6,598 bases of DNA, taken from contig JALUUN010000587.1 in NCBI GenBank assembly GCA_027021325.1, positions 1 through 6,598 of the forward strand. Reading direction: 5' to 3'. This document shows, piece after piece, positions 1 to 6,598 of this stretch. A program made the translations under genes and the position numbers. The first letter of the stretch is position 1, and the number at the start of each line of letters is the position of its first letter. Under the pieces are notes generated by a model that was not told where the DNA came from, did no database searches, and saw only the letters and a program-made list of their open reading frames with translations. Origin of the DNA: Planctomycetota bacterium (GTDB lineage Bacteria > Planctomycetota > UBA1135).

Positions 1-1666
1 CGAACTCCCGGTACAGAGCGGCAGCCCGGTCCTCGTTGCCCTGCTCCTCCAGGGCCCGGGCCAGCTTCCACAGGACCTCGGGGTCCTCGCGGAAGTGGGT
101 GTAGGCCTCTTCGTAGAACTCGACGGCCGCCTCCAGGTCGCCGCGCTCGGCAGCGGCGTCGCCGAAGTCGAGGCTGCTGCGCCCGGCCTCGCGGTTGCCG
201 ATCTGGATGTCCCGAAGCTCCAGGATCCAGTCGCGCCAGATCTCGTTCAGCTCGTCCACGGTGCGCACCGGGGAGCCGGGCACGCTCAAGACGATGGACT
301 CGAACCAGGCCACCGGGTCCGGCCGGCCGCGGGCGCCGCTCAGGTAGTACTCGTGCAGGGCGTCGCGAAAGACCGGCTGTCCGTCCTCGTCGCGGTAGTT
401 GTAGAGGAAGTAGACGACGCCCCAGGTGGGGGCGTACCAGGGCGGTCCCCACGCGTACCGGCCCTCGACGATGATGCGGAAGGTCGGCGCCTTCTCCGGC
501 GTGGCCCATTCGCCGTTGGCGTCGCGCACGCCGTCGTCGGGGCCGTTCATCCAGCCCTTCTCCATGCGTGCTGCCAGGGGGAAGAGGCGGTGTTGGGGCA
601 CCTGGTTCCACTTGACCTGGCCGTTGGAGAGGATCGTGCAGCCCTCGAAGAAGGAGGCGTAGGCCTCGTTCAGCCAGCCGGGCACACCGCCGCGGCCGGT
701 CAGGCCGACGAACTGGTGCGCCGCCTCGTGGAAGAGCGTCCCGTACATCTGGCGGATGGACTCCTGGCCGGTCACCCCGCCGACGTAGGTCTCCACCGCA
801 CTGCCGGTGAACTGGCCGCCGGACCACTCGGCAGGGCTGCTGCCCAGCTCCAGGTACTCGTCGCGGTTCTTGAAGATCCGCACCTCGATCTTCGGGGTCG
901 GTCCGCCGTCCTCCTTGTAGCGGAAGAACTTCCGGTAGAAGCGGTTCATCTGCTCCATGGCGATGGAGCTGGTCTGCAGGACCACGAAGCCCGCGTTCGT
1001 GCGGTAGCGGTAGTTCTCGCCGTCCTTGACCCAGGCCTGGTCCCAGTCCGCGTGCAGGGCGTCCTGCTCGGCGATCCACTCCGGATCCACGCCCAGGTTC
1101 GGGTCGCCGCCGGCGAAGACGTCCGCCACCGCCAGTTCGTCGCTGCCCTTGCGCCGCACCTCGGAGACGCCCTTGCGTGCGGCGGTGTTCAGCGGGTCGA
1201 TGTGCAGGATCTCGTGGTAGATCTCGAGGGCCGAGTGGAAGCGCTTCTTCTTCAGGTGTTCCCTGGCCAGGTCCAGGAGGCCCTCCAGGTAGGCCCGGCT
1301 GAGGCGGGTGAAGGCCTCGGCCTGCGGGTCCAGGGCCAGGAGCGCCTCCTGCACGGCCCGGAGCTCGCTGCGCGGGATCCGGGCGGTCCCCTCCTTCTCG
1401 GCCGCCTCGGCCACCTGCAGCCAGCGGTGGTAGGAGTACACGGCCTGGTCCAGGTCGCCGAGTCCGGCGGCCACCTCGGCCAGGCTGCGCAGGGCCCCGA
1501 GGTGGCGGTCGTCGCGCTCCAGGGCCTGGACCAGGGCCTGGCGGGCGGCCTCCAGGCGCCCCTGTTCGCGCATCCGCTCGGCGTGGGCCAGGTACTTCTC
1601 GACATAGGGGTTCTCGCCGCCGCCGCCGGCGAGGGCCAGGACGAGGAGAAGGGACAGGCGCAGCAT
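1..1666 (-). CDS. Exported TPR protein with HExxH metallopeptidase domain (DUF1570 / peptidase MA-like), C-terminus cut by window edge
   Basis: The frame is open for 555 codons from ATG at 1666 to the window edge with no stop, so the C-terminus is missing. Residues 1-17 are a short signal-peptide-like segment (MLRLSLLLVLALAG). Residues about 25-90 and 125-165 are helical, TPR-like repeats, for example SALEIYHEILHIDPLN at 145-160. Residues about 217-485 look like the planctomycete DUF1570 / peptidase MA-like fold: a NYRYRTNAGFVVL strand, then VRIFKNRDEYLEL, then the zinc motif HEAAH at 313-317 and WLNEAYASFFEG at 331-342. E334 is the likely third zinc ligand, giving a gluzincin arrangement. 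TPR-like helices resume at about 497-553 (DLEAAVEFYEEAYTHF). It is probably a secreted or periplasmic zinc peptidase; the substrate is unknown. It is the last visible gene of the row, starting 5 bases after the rlmN-like stop without a Shine-Dalgarno site. The zinc site is seen directly; peptidase activity is inferred from the family. Confidence 0.85.
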   Translation of the reverse strand, partial: MLRLSLLLVLALAGGGGENPYVEKYLAHAERMREQGRLEAARQALVQALERDDRHLGALRSLAEVAAGLGDLDQAVYSYHRWLQVAEAAEKEGTARIPRSELRAVQEALLALDPQAEAFTRLSRAYLEGLLDLAREHLKKKRFHSALEIYHEILHIDPLNTAARKGVSEVRRKGSDELAVADVFAGGDPNLGVDPEWIAEQDALHADWDQAWVKDGENYRYRTNAGFVVLQTSSIAMEQMNRFYRKFFRYKEDGGPTPKIEVRIFKNRDEYLELGSSPAEWSGGQFTGSAVETYVGGVTGQESIRQMYGTLFHEAAHQFVGLTGRGGVPGWLNEAYASFFEGCTILSNGQVKWNQVPQHRLFPLAARMEKGWMNGPDDGVRDANGEWATPEKAPTFRIIVEGRYAWGPPWYAPTWGVVYFLYNYRDEDGQPVFRDALHEYYLSGARGRPDPVAWFESIVLSVPGSPVRTVDELNEIWRDWILELRDIQIGNREAGRSSLDFGDAAAERGDLEAAVEFYEEAYTHFREDPEVLWKLARALEEQGNEDRAAALYREF

Positions 1667-1674
1667 GGGCTTCA
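1662..1674 (-). repeat. 13-base junction repeat, copy 2 (rlmN-like stop / peptidase start)
   Basis: The minus strand reads TGAAGCCCATGCT, running from the TGA of the rlmN-like gene to the ATG of the exported peptidase. It matches 3649-3661 exactly, and identity ends at both flanks. The 5-base spacing between stop and start suggests translation by re-initiation, since no Shine-Dalgarno sequence lies upstream. Confidence 0.55.
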
Positions 1675-2718
1675 GACGGCTTCGGGGCCCCGGGCCAGGC
1701 GGCGCCGGAGCTGGCCGCAGGCGGCCTCGGCTTCCCTACCCAGACTACGGCGCAGGGTGACGGAGAGTCCGGCCTCGCGCAGGATCCGGGCGAAGGTCTC
1801 CTGGGCCTGGCGCGCGGGGCGCCGGTAGCCGAGGCCGGCCACCGGGTTCCAGGGGATCAGGTTCACATGCAGACGCCGGCCCCGGAGCAGCGCCGCCAGG
1901 CGCCGGGCCTGGGCGGGGGCGTCGTTGATGCCCCCGAGGAGGACGTACTCGACCGTGTACTCCCTTCCGGAAGCGCGGAACAGCCGGTCCGCCTCCTCCA
2001 GGGTCTCTTCCAGGCCGCGCTTGCGCACCCCCGGGACCAGGCGCTGGCGCAGCTCGTCGTCGGGAGCGTGGAGGGACAGGGCCACCTGCACCGGGCGGCC
2101 CCACGCGGCGAGGCGTTCCAAGACGCCGCGCGGCGCCACCGTGGACAGGGTCACGCGGCGGGCGCCGAGGCCGAAGCCCTCCGGGTCGAGGATCGCCTCC
2201 AGGGCCCGCAGGGTCGCCTCCAGGTTGAAGCCGGCGTCGCCCATGCCCATGACGACGACGCGCTGGAAGGGCCCCTGGAGACGGCGCAGCTGCAGGGCCT
2301 GCTCCAGGATCTCGCCGGCGCTGAGGTTGCGCTCCAGGCCTTCGAGGCCGCTGGCGCAGAAGGGACAGCGCACCGGGCAGCCGACCTGGGTGGAGAGGCA
2401 GAGGGTGCGGCCGGCGGTCCCGGGCATGGCCACGGCCTCCACCCGGGCGCCGCCGGGGAAGGCGAGCAGGGCCTTGACCGCACCGTCGGGGGCCTCGTGC
2501 ACCGCCTCGACGCGGCTGCGCAGCAGCGGGGCTTCCCCTTGCAGGCGGCGGCGCAGGGCCAGGGGCAGGTCGGTCATGGCCTCCCAGTCCAGGAGGCCGC
2601 GCTGGAAGACCTGACGACGGGCGATGCGTCCCTGGTAGGCCCGGCCGCCGTGCTCCTCGAACCAGCGCGGCCAGTCGCGCGGGTGCCGTTCGAGCAGGGC
2701 CTCCGCGGCGGCGCTCAT
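1672..2718 (-). CDS. rlmN: Radical SAM RNA adenine-C2 methyltransferase, RlmN family (divergent)
   Basis: This 348-residue protein has the full RlmN layout and a normal length for the family. The N-terminal helical domain (about 28-60) contains YQGRIARRQVFQRGLLDW and MTDLPLALRRRL. The strand at 90-99 carries E94, matching the essential Glu of E. coli RlmN. The radical-SAM cluster is CPVRCPFC (C114, C118, C121), preceded by C107, the equivalent of E. coli C118. The C-terminal C334 in EAACGQL matches the methyl-carrying C355. LSLHAPDDELRQRLVP (214-229), EYVLLGGIND (257-266) and NLIPWNP (286-292) are also typical. Known RlmN enzymes make 2-methyladenosine at 23S rRNA A2503 and tRNA A37. Two SAM-contact motifs differ from the norm: GMGDAGFN (158-165) in place of GMGEPLLN, and STVAPRG (192-198) in place of STVGVVP. 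It may therefore be a paralogue with another substrate; a Cfr-like role cannot be excluded. Its ATG overlaps the DHH gene's TGA by 4 bases, implying translational coupling. Confidence 0.9.
   Translation of the reverse strand: MSAAAEALLERHPRDWPRWFEEHGGRAYQGRIARRQVFQRGLLDWEAMTDLPLALRRRLQGEAPLLRSRVEAVHEAPDGAVKALLAFPGGARVEAVAMPGTAGRTLCLSTQVGCPVRCPFCASGLEGLERNLSAGEILEQALQLRRLQGPFQRVVVMGMGDAGFNLEATLRALEAILDPEGFGLGARRVTLSTVAPRGVLERLAAWGRPVQVALSLHAPDDELRQRLVPGVRKRGLEETLEEADRLFRASGREYTVEYVLLGGINDAPAQARRLAALLRGRRLHVNLIPWNPVAGLGYRRPARQAQETFARILREAGLSVTLRRSLGREAEAACGQLRRRLARGPEAV
2715..2718 (-). promoter_or_regulatory. ATGA stop/start overlap coupling the DHH and rlmN-like genes
   Basis: The minus strand reads ATGA. 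The TGA ends the DHH phosphoesterase (after Arg-Thr-Pro) and the ATG begins the rlmN-like gene. The upstream bases (CGAACCCC) contain no Shine-Dalgarno sequence, so initiation of the rlmN-like gene probably depends on ribosomes terminating on the DHH gene. The overlap is seen directly; the coupling is inferred. Confidence 0.7.
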
Positions 2719-3662
2719 GGGGTTCGGGCGGCGACGATGCGTTCGTAGAGCTCCCGGGCCCAGCGCTCGGCGGTGGCGTCGTCGGGGGGATTCACGCCGC
2801 CGACGCCCTGGTGGCCGCCGCCGCCGTACTCCTTGAGGATCTCGCCGAGATGGAGGCCGTCGTCCGGGCGGTTCCAGGGGTTGCTGGAGACCGTGATGTG
2901 CACCCCGGCGCGGGTCGGCAGCAGGCTGACGAGGTAGTGGAGCTCGGGATAGAGGTAGAAGGCGGCGAAGCGCTCGCGCCGGATCTTCCGGGAGCGCAGG
3001 TCGGCGAGCATGGTGTCGGCGGTGCGCTCGACGAGGGTGCCGGGGAAGGCCTCCAGGGCGCGGTCGCGGTTGCGCTCCGCACGCCGGAAACAGCGGTCCA
3101 CCTCCTCGTCGAGGGCCACCTGCACGAGATCCTGGCGCCGCATCAGGGCGACCACGCGGTCATGGAAGGCGAAGTCCGGCGCGCAGGTCAGAGCACGCAT
3201 GATGCGCAGGGCCGGATCGGTTCCGAACAGGGCCTGCTCGGCGGAGTGGAAGCGCGCGGCGTCGATGATGTTGGACCAGCGCACCAGTTCCTCGAAGCGC
3301 GCCGGCGGTTCCCAGCCCCACTCCTCGCGGGCGTGGGCGACGATGATCGGGGGACAGGAGGGGGAGGCAGGGTCGAAGCGCCGCGTCGGCCCGGGCTGGT
3401 ACAGGGCTTCATGCTCCGGTTTCAGGAAGGTCGTCGGGTGGTGGTCGAACCAGTACTCGGCGTGCGGGTGGAAGTGGAAGTCCACGACCGCGAAGCGCCG
3501 GCCGATGCCGAAGGTCTCCCACTCCAGGGTGCGGTCGAAGTTGACGCCGTGCCAGTCCAGCTCCTTCTCGCCGCGCACGGCGTCCAGGGCTTCGGCCAGG
3601 ATGGCCGCGGCGGCCATGCCGTCGAAGTCGCGGTGGTAGTAGATCTCGAGCATGGGCTTCAT
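2715..3662 (-). CDS. DHH/DHHA1 family phosphoesterase
   Basis: This is a 315-residue cytoplasmic protein with no signal peptide. The metal-binding DHH domain comes first: HRDFDG (10-15) is motif I, VVDFHFH (59-65) supplies the motif II Asp, WFDHH (71-75) is the DHH signature, and SNIIDAARF (130-138) carries the later conserved Asp. A helical linker (about 165-205) leads to a DHHA1 domain ending in LGEILKEYGGGGHQGVGG (272-289), whose GGGGH (280-284) is the substrate-binding glycine-rich motif. Relatives (NrnA, RecJ, GdpP-type proteins) cut short RNAs, pAp, single-stranded DNA or cyclic dinucleotides using Mn2+. The two-domain layout resembles nanoRNase/pAp phosphatase, but HRDFDG differs from the usual NrnA motif I, so the substrate is open. 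An ATG at 3662 overlaps the upstream TGA (ATGA). A second in-frame ATG at 3653 has the CCC context of the neighbouring starts and may be the true start, removing only three residues. The 3' end overlaps rlmN by 4 bases. Confidence 0.88.
   Translation of the reverse strand: MKPMLEIYYHRDFDGMAAAAILAEALDAVRGEKELDWHGVNFDRTLEWETFGIGRRFAVVDFHFHPHAEYWFDHHPTTFLKPEHEALYQPGPTRRFDPASPSCPPIIVAHAREEWGWEPPARFEELVRWSNIIDAARFHSAEQALFGTDPALRIMRALTCAPDFAFHDRVVALMRRQDLVQVALDEEVDRCFRRAERNRDRALEAFPGTLVERTADTMLADLRSRKIRRERFAAFYLYPELHYLVSLLPTRAGVHITVSSNPWNRPDDGLHLGEILKEYGGGGHQGVGGVNPPDDATAERWARELYERIVAARTP
3649..3661 (-). repeat. 13-base junction repeat, copy 1 (M1-like stop / DHH start)
   Basis: The minus strand reads TGAAGCCCATGCT, from the M1-like stop codon through to an ATG at 3653 in the DHH frame. 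The same 13 bases recur at 1662-1674 at another gene junction in the same phase (stop, AGCCC, start, CT of a Leu codon). The stop and start codons explain six of the bases. The shared AGCCC spacer may be a translation-initiation context or chance. Confidence 0.55.
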
Positions 3663-5515
3663 CCGCCGGCGGCGGCCTCGGGCTGCGGCGGCGGGATGCG
3701 GCCGTACACGTGGGCGCGGAACCAGGCCTCCAGGCTGCGGCCGGTGGCCGCTTCCAGGTCGCGCCGCAGGTCCTCGGTGGTCCAGGTGCCGCCGCCCTGG
3801 AGGCGTGCGTCCAGGACCCGGTCCAGGGTCTCGCGGCCGGCTTCGCGTTCCAGGGCCTCCCAGACCCGAGGCCCGCGGCAGAGCAGCCATCTCGGCCCCG
3901 TGAGGTCGGCCCAGGGAAGGAGGCTGAGGGGCTCGGGCAGCTCGCCCAGGGCCGCTTCCCGTTCGGCCCACCAGGTGCGCAGGGCCCCGGCCTCGGCCTC
4001 CCGGCCGGCGGCCTCCAGGAGGCGGGCGGCGGCGTACTCGCCCAGGGACAGACTCAGCCAGGGTGAGGCCGAGCCGACGCCGCGCAGGCGGACGCTGAAG
4101 GCGTGGGCGCCCAGGCGGCGGGCGAGGCCCGTACGCAGGGTGACGCCCTGCACGACGCTGTCCAGGGGGCGGTCCAGCCAGCCGGCTTCCTCGTCCAGGA
4201 GCAGGACGCCGGGGAGGCTCCGGTCCGGCACGCCGGGGTAGGTCAGGACCCGCCAGGGCCGGCGTGCCCCGGGCCAGAGACCGGTCAGGGCCTGGTCGAG
4301 GCGCTCGATCTCGCGCAGGGCCTCCCGCGGCTGGGTGGCCTTGGCCGCGACCCGGATCCAGTGGCGTCGCTCCAGGCCCCGGACCTCGCGGTAGCGGCCG
4401 ACGAAGACGAAGGGCCAGGCCTGGCCCCGGGCCAGGGGCGGAAAGCCGACGCGCCGAACGCGGGCCTCGTCCTCCAGGACCTCGGATTCCGGGGAGGCGT
4501 GGCTCAAGGCCGCCATGTGGCTGGGCAGCCGCACCTCCAGGCGCCAGGGCGGCGGCTCGCGCCAGCCGGTCTCCTCCTTCCCGCGCGGCAGGGGGACGGC
4601 GAGCCACAGGGGGTCCAGGAAGGCCAGGCACTCCGGACCCGGCACGATGCCGTAGGCACGGGCCCGGGCGGCGTCGGCCTGGACCGGCAGGCGGTAGCGC
4701 AGGCGGTGGAGGCCTTCTTCGTCGGCCTCGACGCGGCAGCGGTCCCCCTGGAGCAGGGCCACGCGCGCCTGCGGATCCCGACCCTCACGCAGGGCGGTGT
4801 TCCAGTCCAGGTCCACCTCGGCCAGGGGCGGCAGGCGCCATTCGAGGGCCGCCCCCGGCTGCGCCTCGGCCGGGTCGAAGGCGGCGAAGCGGATCTCCAC
4901 CCGGACCTCCTGGAAGGAGAAATCGGAGACGTCGACGAGAATCTCCCAGGCGCCGCGGGCCGGGAGGCGGCGCGCCGCCGCGCCGGCCCCGCGCTCCCGG
5001 TCCTCTTCGGGGACCGGCTCGGCCTGCCAGGCCTCCGGGATCCGGAAGCGCCCGAGGAGGGCGGCACCGTCCCCCTCCTCCGCCTCCGGCCCCTCCCAGG
5101 TGACCGTCACGAGGTGCCGCCCGAGGACGGCGATGCGTTCCAGGATGACCCAGTCGCGCTCGCGCTGGCGGTAGAGGACGCGGGTGCCGGCGGCCTCCTC
5201 CTGGCCGGCCCAGGCGCCGCTCCAGGGCTGGATGACGGAGTTCCCGACCCGGGCGCCGCGCAGGAAGCCGGGCCAGAAGTCCTGCTGGCGGCTGCGCGCG
5301 ACGAGCTCCGCGCGGGCCCCCAGGCTCTCCACGCGGTAGTGTTCGACCCGAAGCCGCGCCGGGAGAGCGGGGTCCGTGGCCACCCAGACCTCGCCCGGGG
5401 CCGGCCCGTCCTCGCTCTGGAAGGGTCCGTAGCCCGCGGGCAGGTCCAGGTGGAAGGGTGGCTCCTGGGGGGCCGGGAGAGCCAGCAGGAGCAGGGCGGC
5501 GGTTCGGAGCAGCAT
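3659..5515 (-). CDS. Exported protein with degenerate M1-aminopeptidase-like domain (probable pseudopeptidase)
   Basis: This is a 618-residue protein that I do not recognise as a named family member. Residues 1-17 (MLLRTAALLLLALPAPQ) are a clear signal peptide. Residues about 20-162 form a beta-rich domain (FHLDLPAGYGPFQSEDG; later HLVTVTWEG and LLGRFRIPEAW) that loosely recalls DcrB/PsbP-type domains. Residues about 200-385 are strand-rich and resemble the N-terminal domain of M1 peptidases (LHRLRYRLP, WRLEVRLPSHMAAL). Residues about 420-610 follow the M1 catalytic-domain order: LPGVLLLDEE (434-443), a helix GLARRLGAHAF (463-473) where HExxH should be, PWLSLSLGEYAAARLLE (485-501) where WLNEGFAEY is normal, and a C-terminal TTEDLRRDLEAATGRSLEAWF (579-599) ending in YGRIPPP. 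HExxH has become RLGAH and the third-ligand Glu has become L489, so zinc binding and catalysis are very unlikely. A binding or structural role in the envelope is an inference. The gene starts 113 bases after clpX with no Shine-Dalgarno site. Confidence 0.8.
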   Translation of the reverse strand: MLLRTAALLLLALPAPQEPPFHLDLPAGYGPFQSEDGPAPGEVWVATDPALPARLRVEHYRVESLGARAELVARSRQQDFWPGFLRGARVGNSVIQPWSGAWAGQEEAAGTRVLYRQRERDWVILERIAVLGRHLVTVTWEGPEAEEGDGAALLGRFRIPEAWQAEPVPEEDRERGAGAAARRLPARGAWEILVDVSDFSFQEVRVEIRFAAFDPAEAQPGAALEWRLPPLAEVDLDWNTALREGRDPQARVALLQGDRCRVEADEEGLHRLRYRLPVQADAARARAYGIVPGPECLAFLDPLWLAVPLPRGKEETGWREPPPWRLEVRLPSHMAALSHASPESEVLEDEARVRRVGFPPLARGQAWPFVFVGRYREVRGLERRHWIRVAAKATQPREALREIERLDQALTGLWPGARRPWRVLTYPGVPDRSLPGVLLLDEEAGWLDRPLDSVVQGVTLRTGLARRLGAHAFSVRLRGVGSASPWLSLSLGEYAAARLLEAAGREAEAGALRTWWAEREAALGELPEPLSLLPWADLTGPRWLLCRGPRVWEALEREAGRETLDRVLDARLQGGGTWTTEDLRRDLEAATGRSLEAWFRAHVYGRIPPPQPEAAAGG

Positions 5516-5628
5516 GGGGGCGGACGCAGATGCGCGAGCGCCGCCGGCGGAAGGTGCGGGTGCCGGTTCCAGGGCGGCGGGGGGCGCGCCCGGAGGGCTC
5601 CCGAGCCTACGCAGGCGCAGCGCCGGCG
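5516..5628 (-). other. Intergenic region between clpX and the M1-like gene
   Basis: This is the only gap longer than a few bases, 113 bases and extremely GC-rich. I see no convincing -10/-35 pair, no sigma-54 site and no Shine-Dalgarno site before the ATG at 5515. It holds several GC-only palindromes: GGGCGCGCCC at 5582-5591, CCGCCGGCGG at 5541-5550, and a GGCTC/GAGCC inverted repeat at 5596-5607 with a 2-base gap. None is followed by a T-run on the minus strand, so an intrinsic terminator is not supported. Whether the four downstream genes have their own promoter here or are read through from clpX cannot be decided from sequence alone. Confidence 0.6.

Positions 5629-6598
<970 letters not shown>

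Noticed and set aside
95..1828. 577-codon plus-strand open frame
   Set aside because: It lies antisense to the TPR/peptidase gene, which has clear domain motifs. Its Val/Ala/Gly/Leu/Gln-rich translation is the usual antisense shadow in high-GC DNA.
1867..2748. 293-codon plus-strand open frame
   Set aside because: It is antisense to the rlmN-like gene, whose catalytic motifs are unmistakable.
2811..4241. 476-codon plus-strand open frame
   Set aside because: It is antisense across the DHH and M1-like genes and is explained by their codon bias.
3663..4631. 5' extension of the DHH reading frame giving a 638-residue protein
   Set aside because: The extra 323 residues are Pro/Arg/Gly-rich and overlap the M1-like gene in another frame. 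The DHH domain starts naturally at 3662 or 3653.
5596..5607. GGCTC/GAGCC inverted repeat as a terminator after clpX
   Set aside because: The stem is 5 bases with a 2-base gap and no T-run follows. Such palindromes are expected by chance at this GC content.
5516..5628. Promoter for the four downstream genes
   Set aside because: No AT-rich -10 element, -35 match or alternative sigma site could be identified in this stretch.

Overview
This is a very GC-rich window of about 6.6 kb in which every supported gene lies on the minus strand. Reading 5' to 3' on that strand (from high to low coordinates), the order is: clpX (3' part only, cut by the right edge), a large exported protein that looks like a catalytically dead M1-type aminopeptidase, a DHH/DHHA1 phosphoesterase, a radical-SAM RlmN-family methyltransferase, and an exported TPR/HExxH metallopeptidase of the DUF1570 or 'peptidase MA-like' type, cut by the left edge. 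No RNA gene, mobile element, CRISPR array or clear promoter was seen.

The last four genes are packed like an operon. The M1-like and DHH genes abut or overlap (ATGA, 3659-3662). The DHH and rlmN-like genes overlap by 4 bases (ATGA, 2715-2718). The rlmN-like stop is 5 bases from the peptidase start (1664-1674). The only real intergenic stretch is the 113 bases at 5516-5628, between clpX and the M1-like gene. None of the four visible starts has a Shine-Dalgarno sequence, but all four have CCC directly before ATG if the DHH start is taken at 3653.

The organism is probably a high-GC member of Planctomycetota or a similar phylum. The reasons are the TPR plus DUF1570-like exported peptidase, the weak use of Shine-Dalgarno sites and the extreme third-position GC. 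This is an inference; no marker in the window settles it.

Functionally the window mixes cytoplasmic housekeeping (ClpX unfoldase, RNA or nucleotide phosphoesterase, RNA adenine methylase) with two envelope or periplasmic proteins on related gluzincin folds. One of these keeps its zinc site (HEAAH plus a downstream Glu) and the other has lost nearly all of it. That active/dead pair, and the altered SAM-binding motifs of the RlmN homologue, are the points most worth a second look. I do not see a clearly new multi-gene system.
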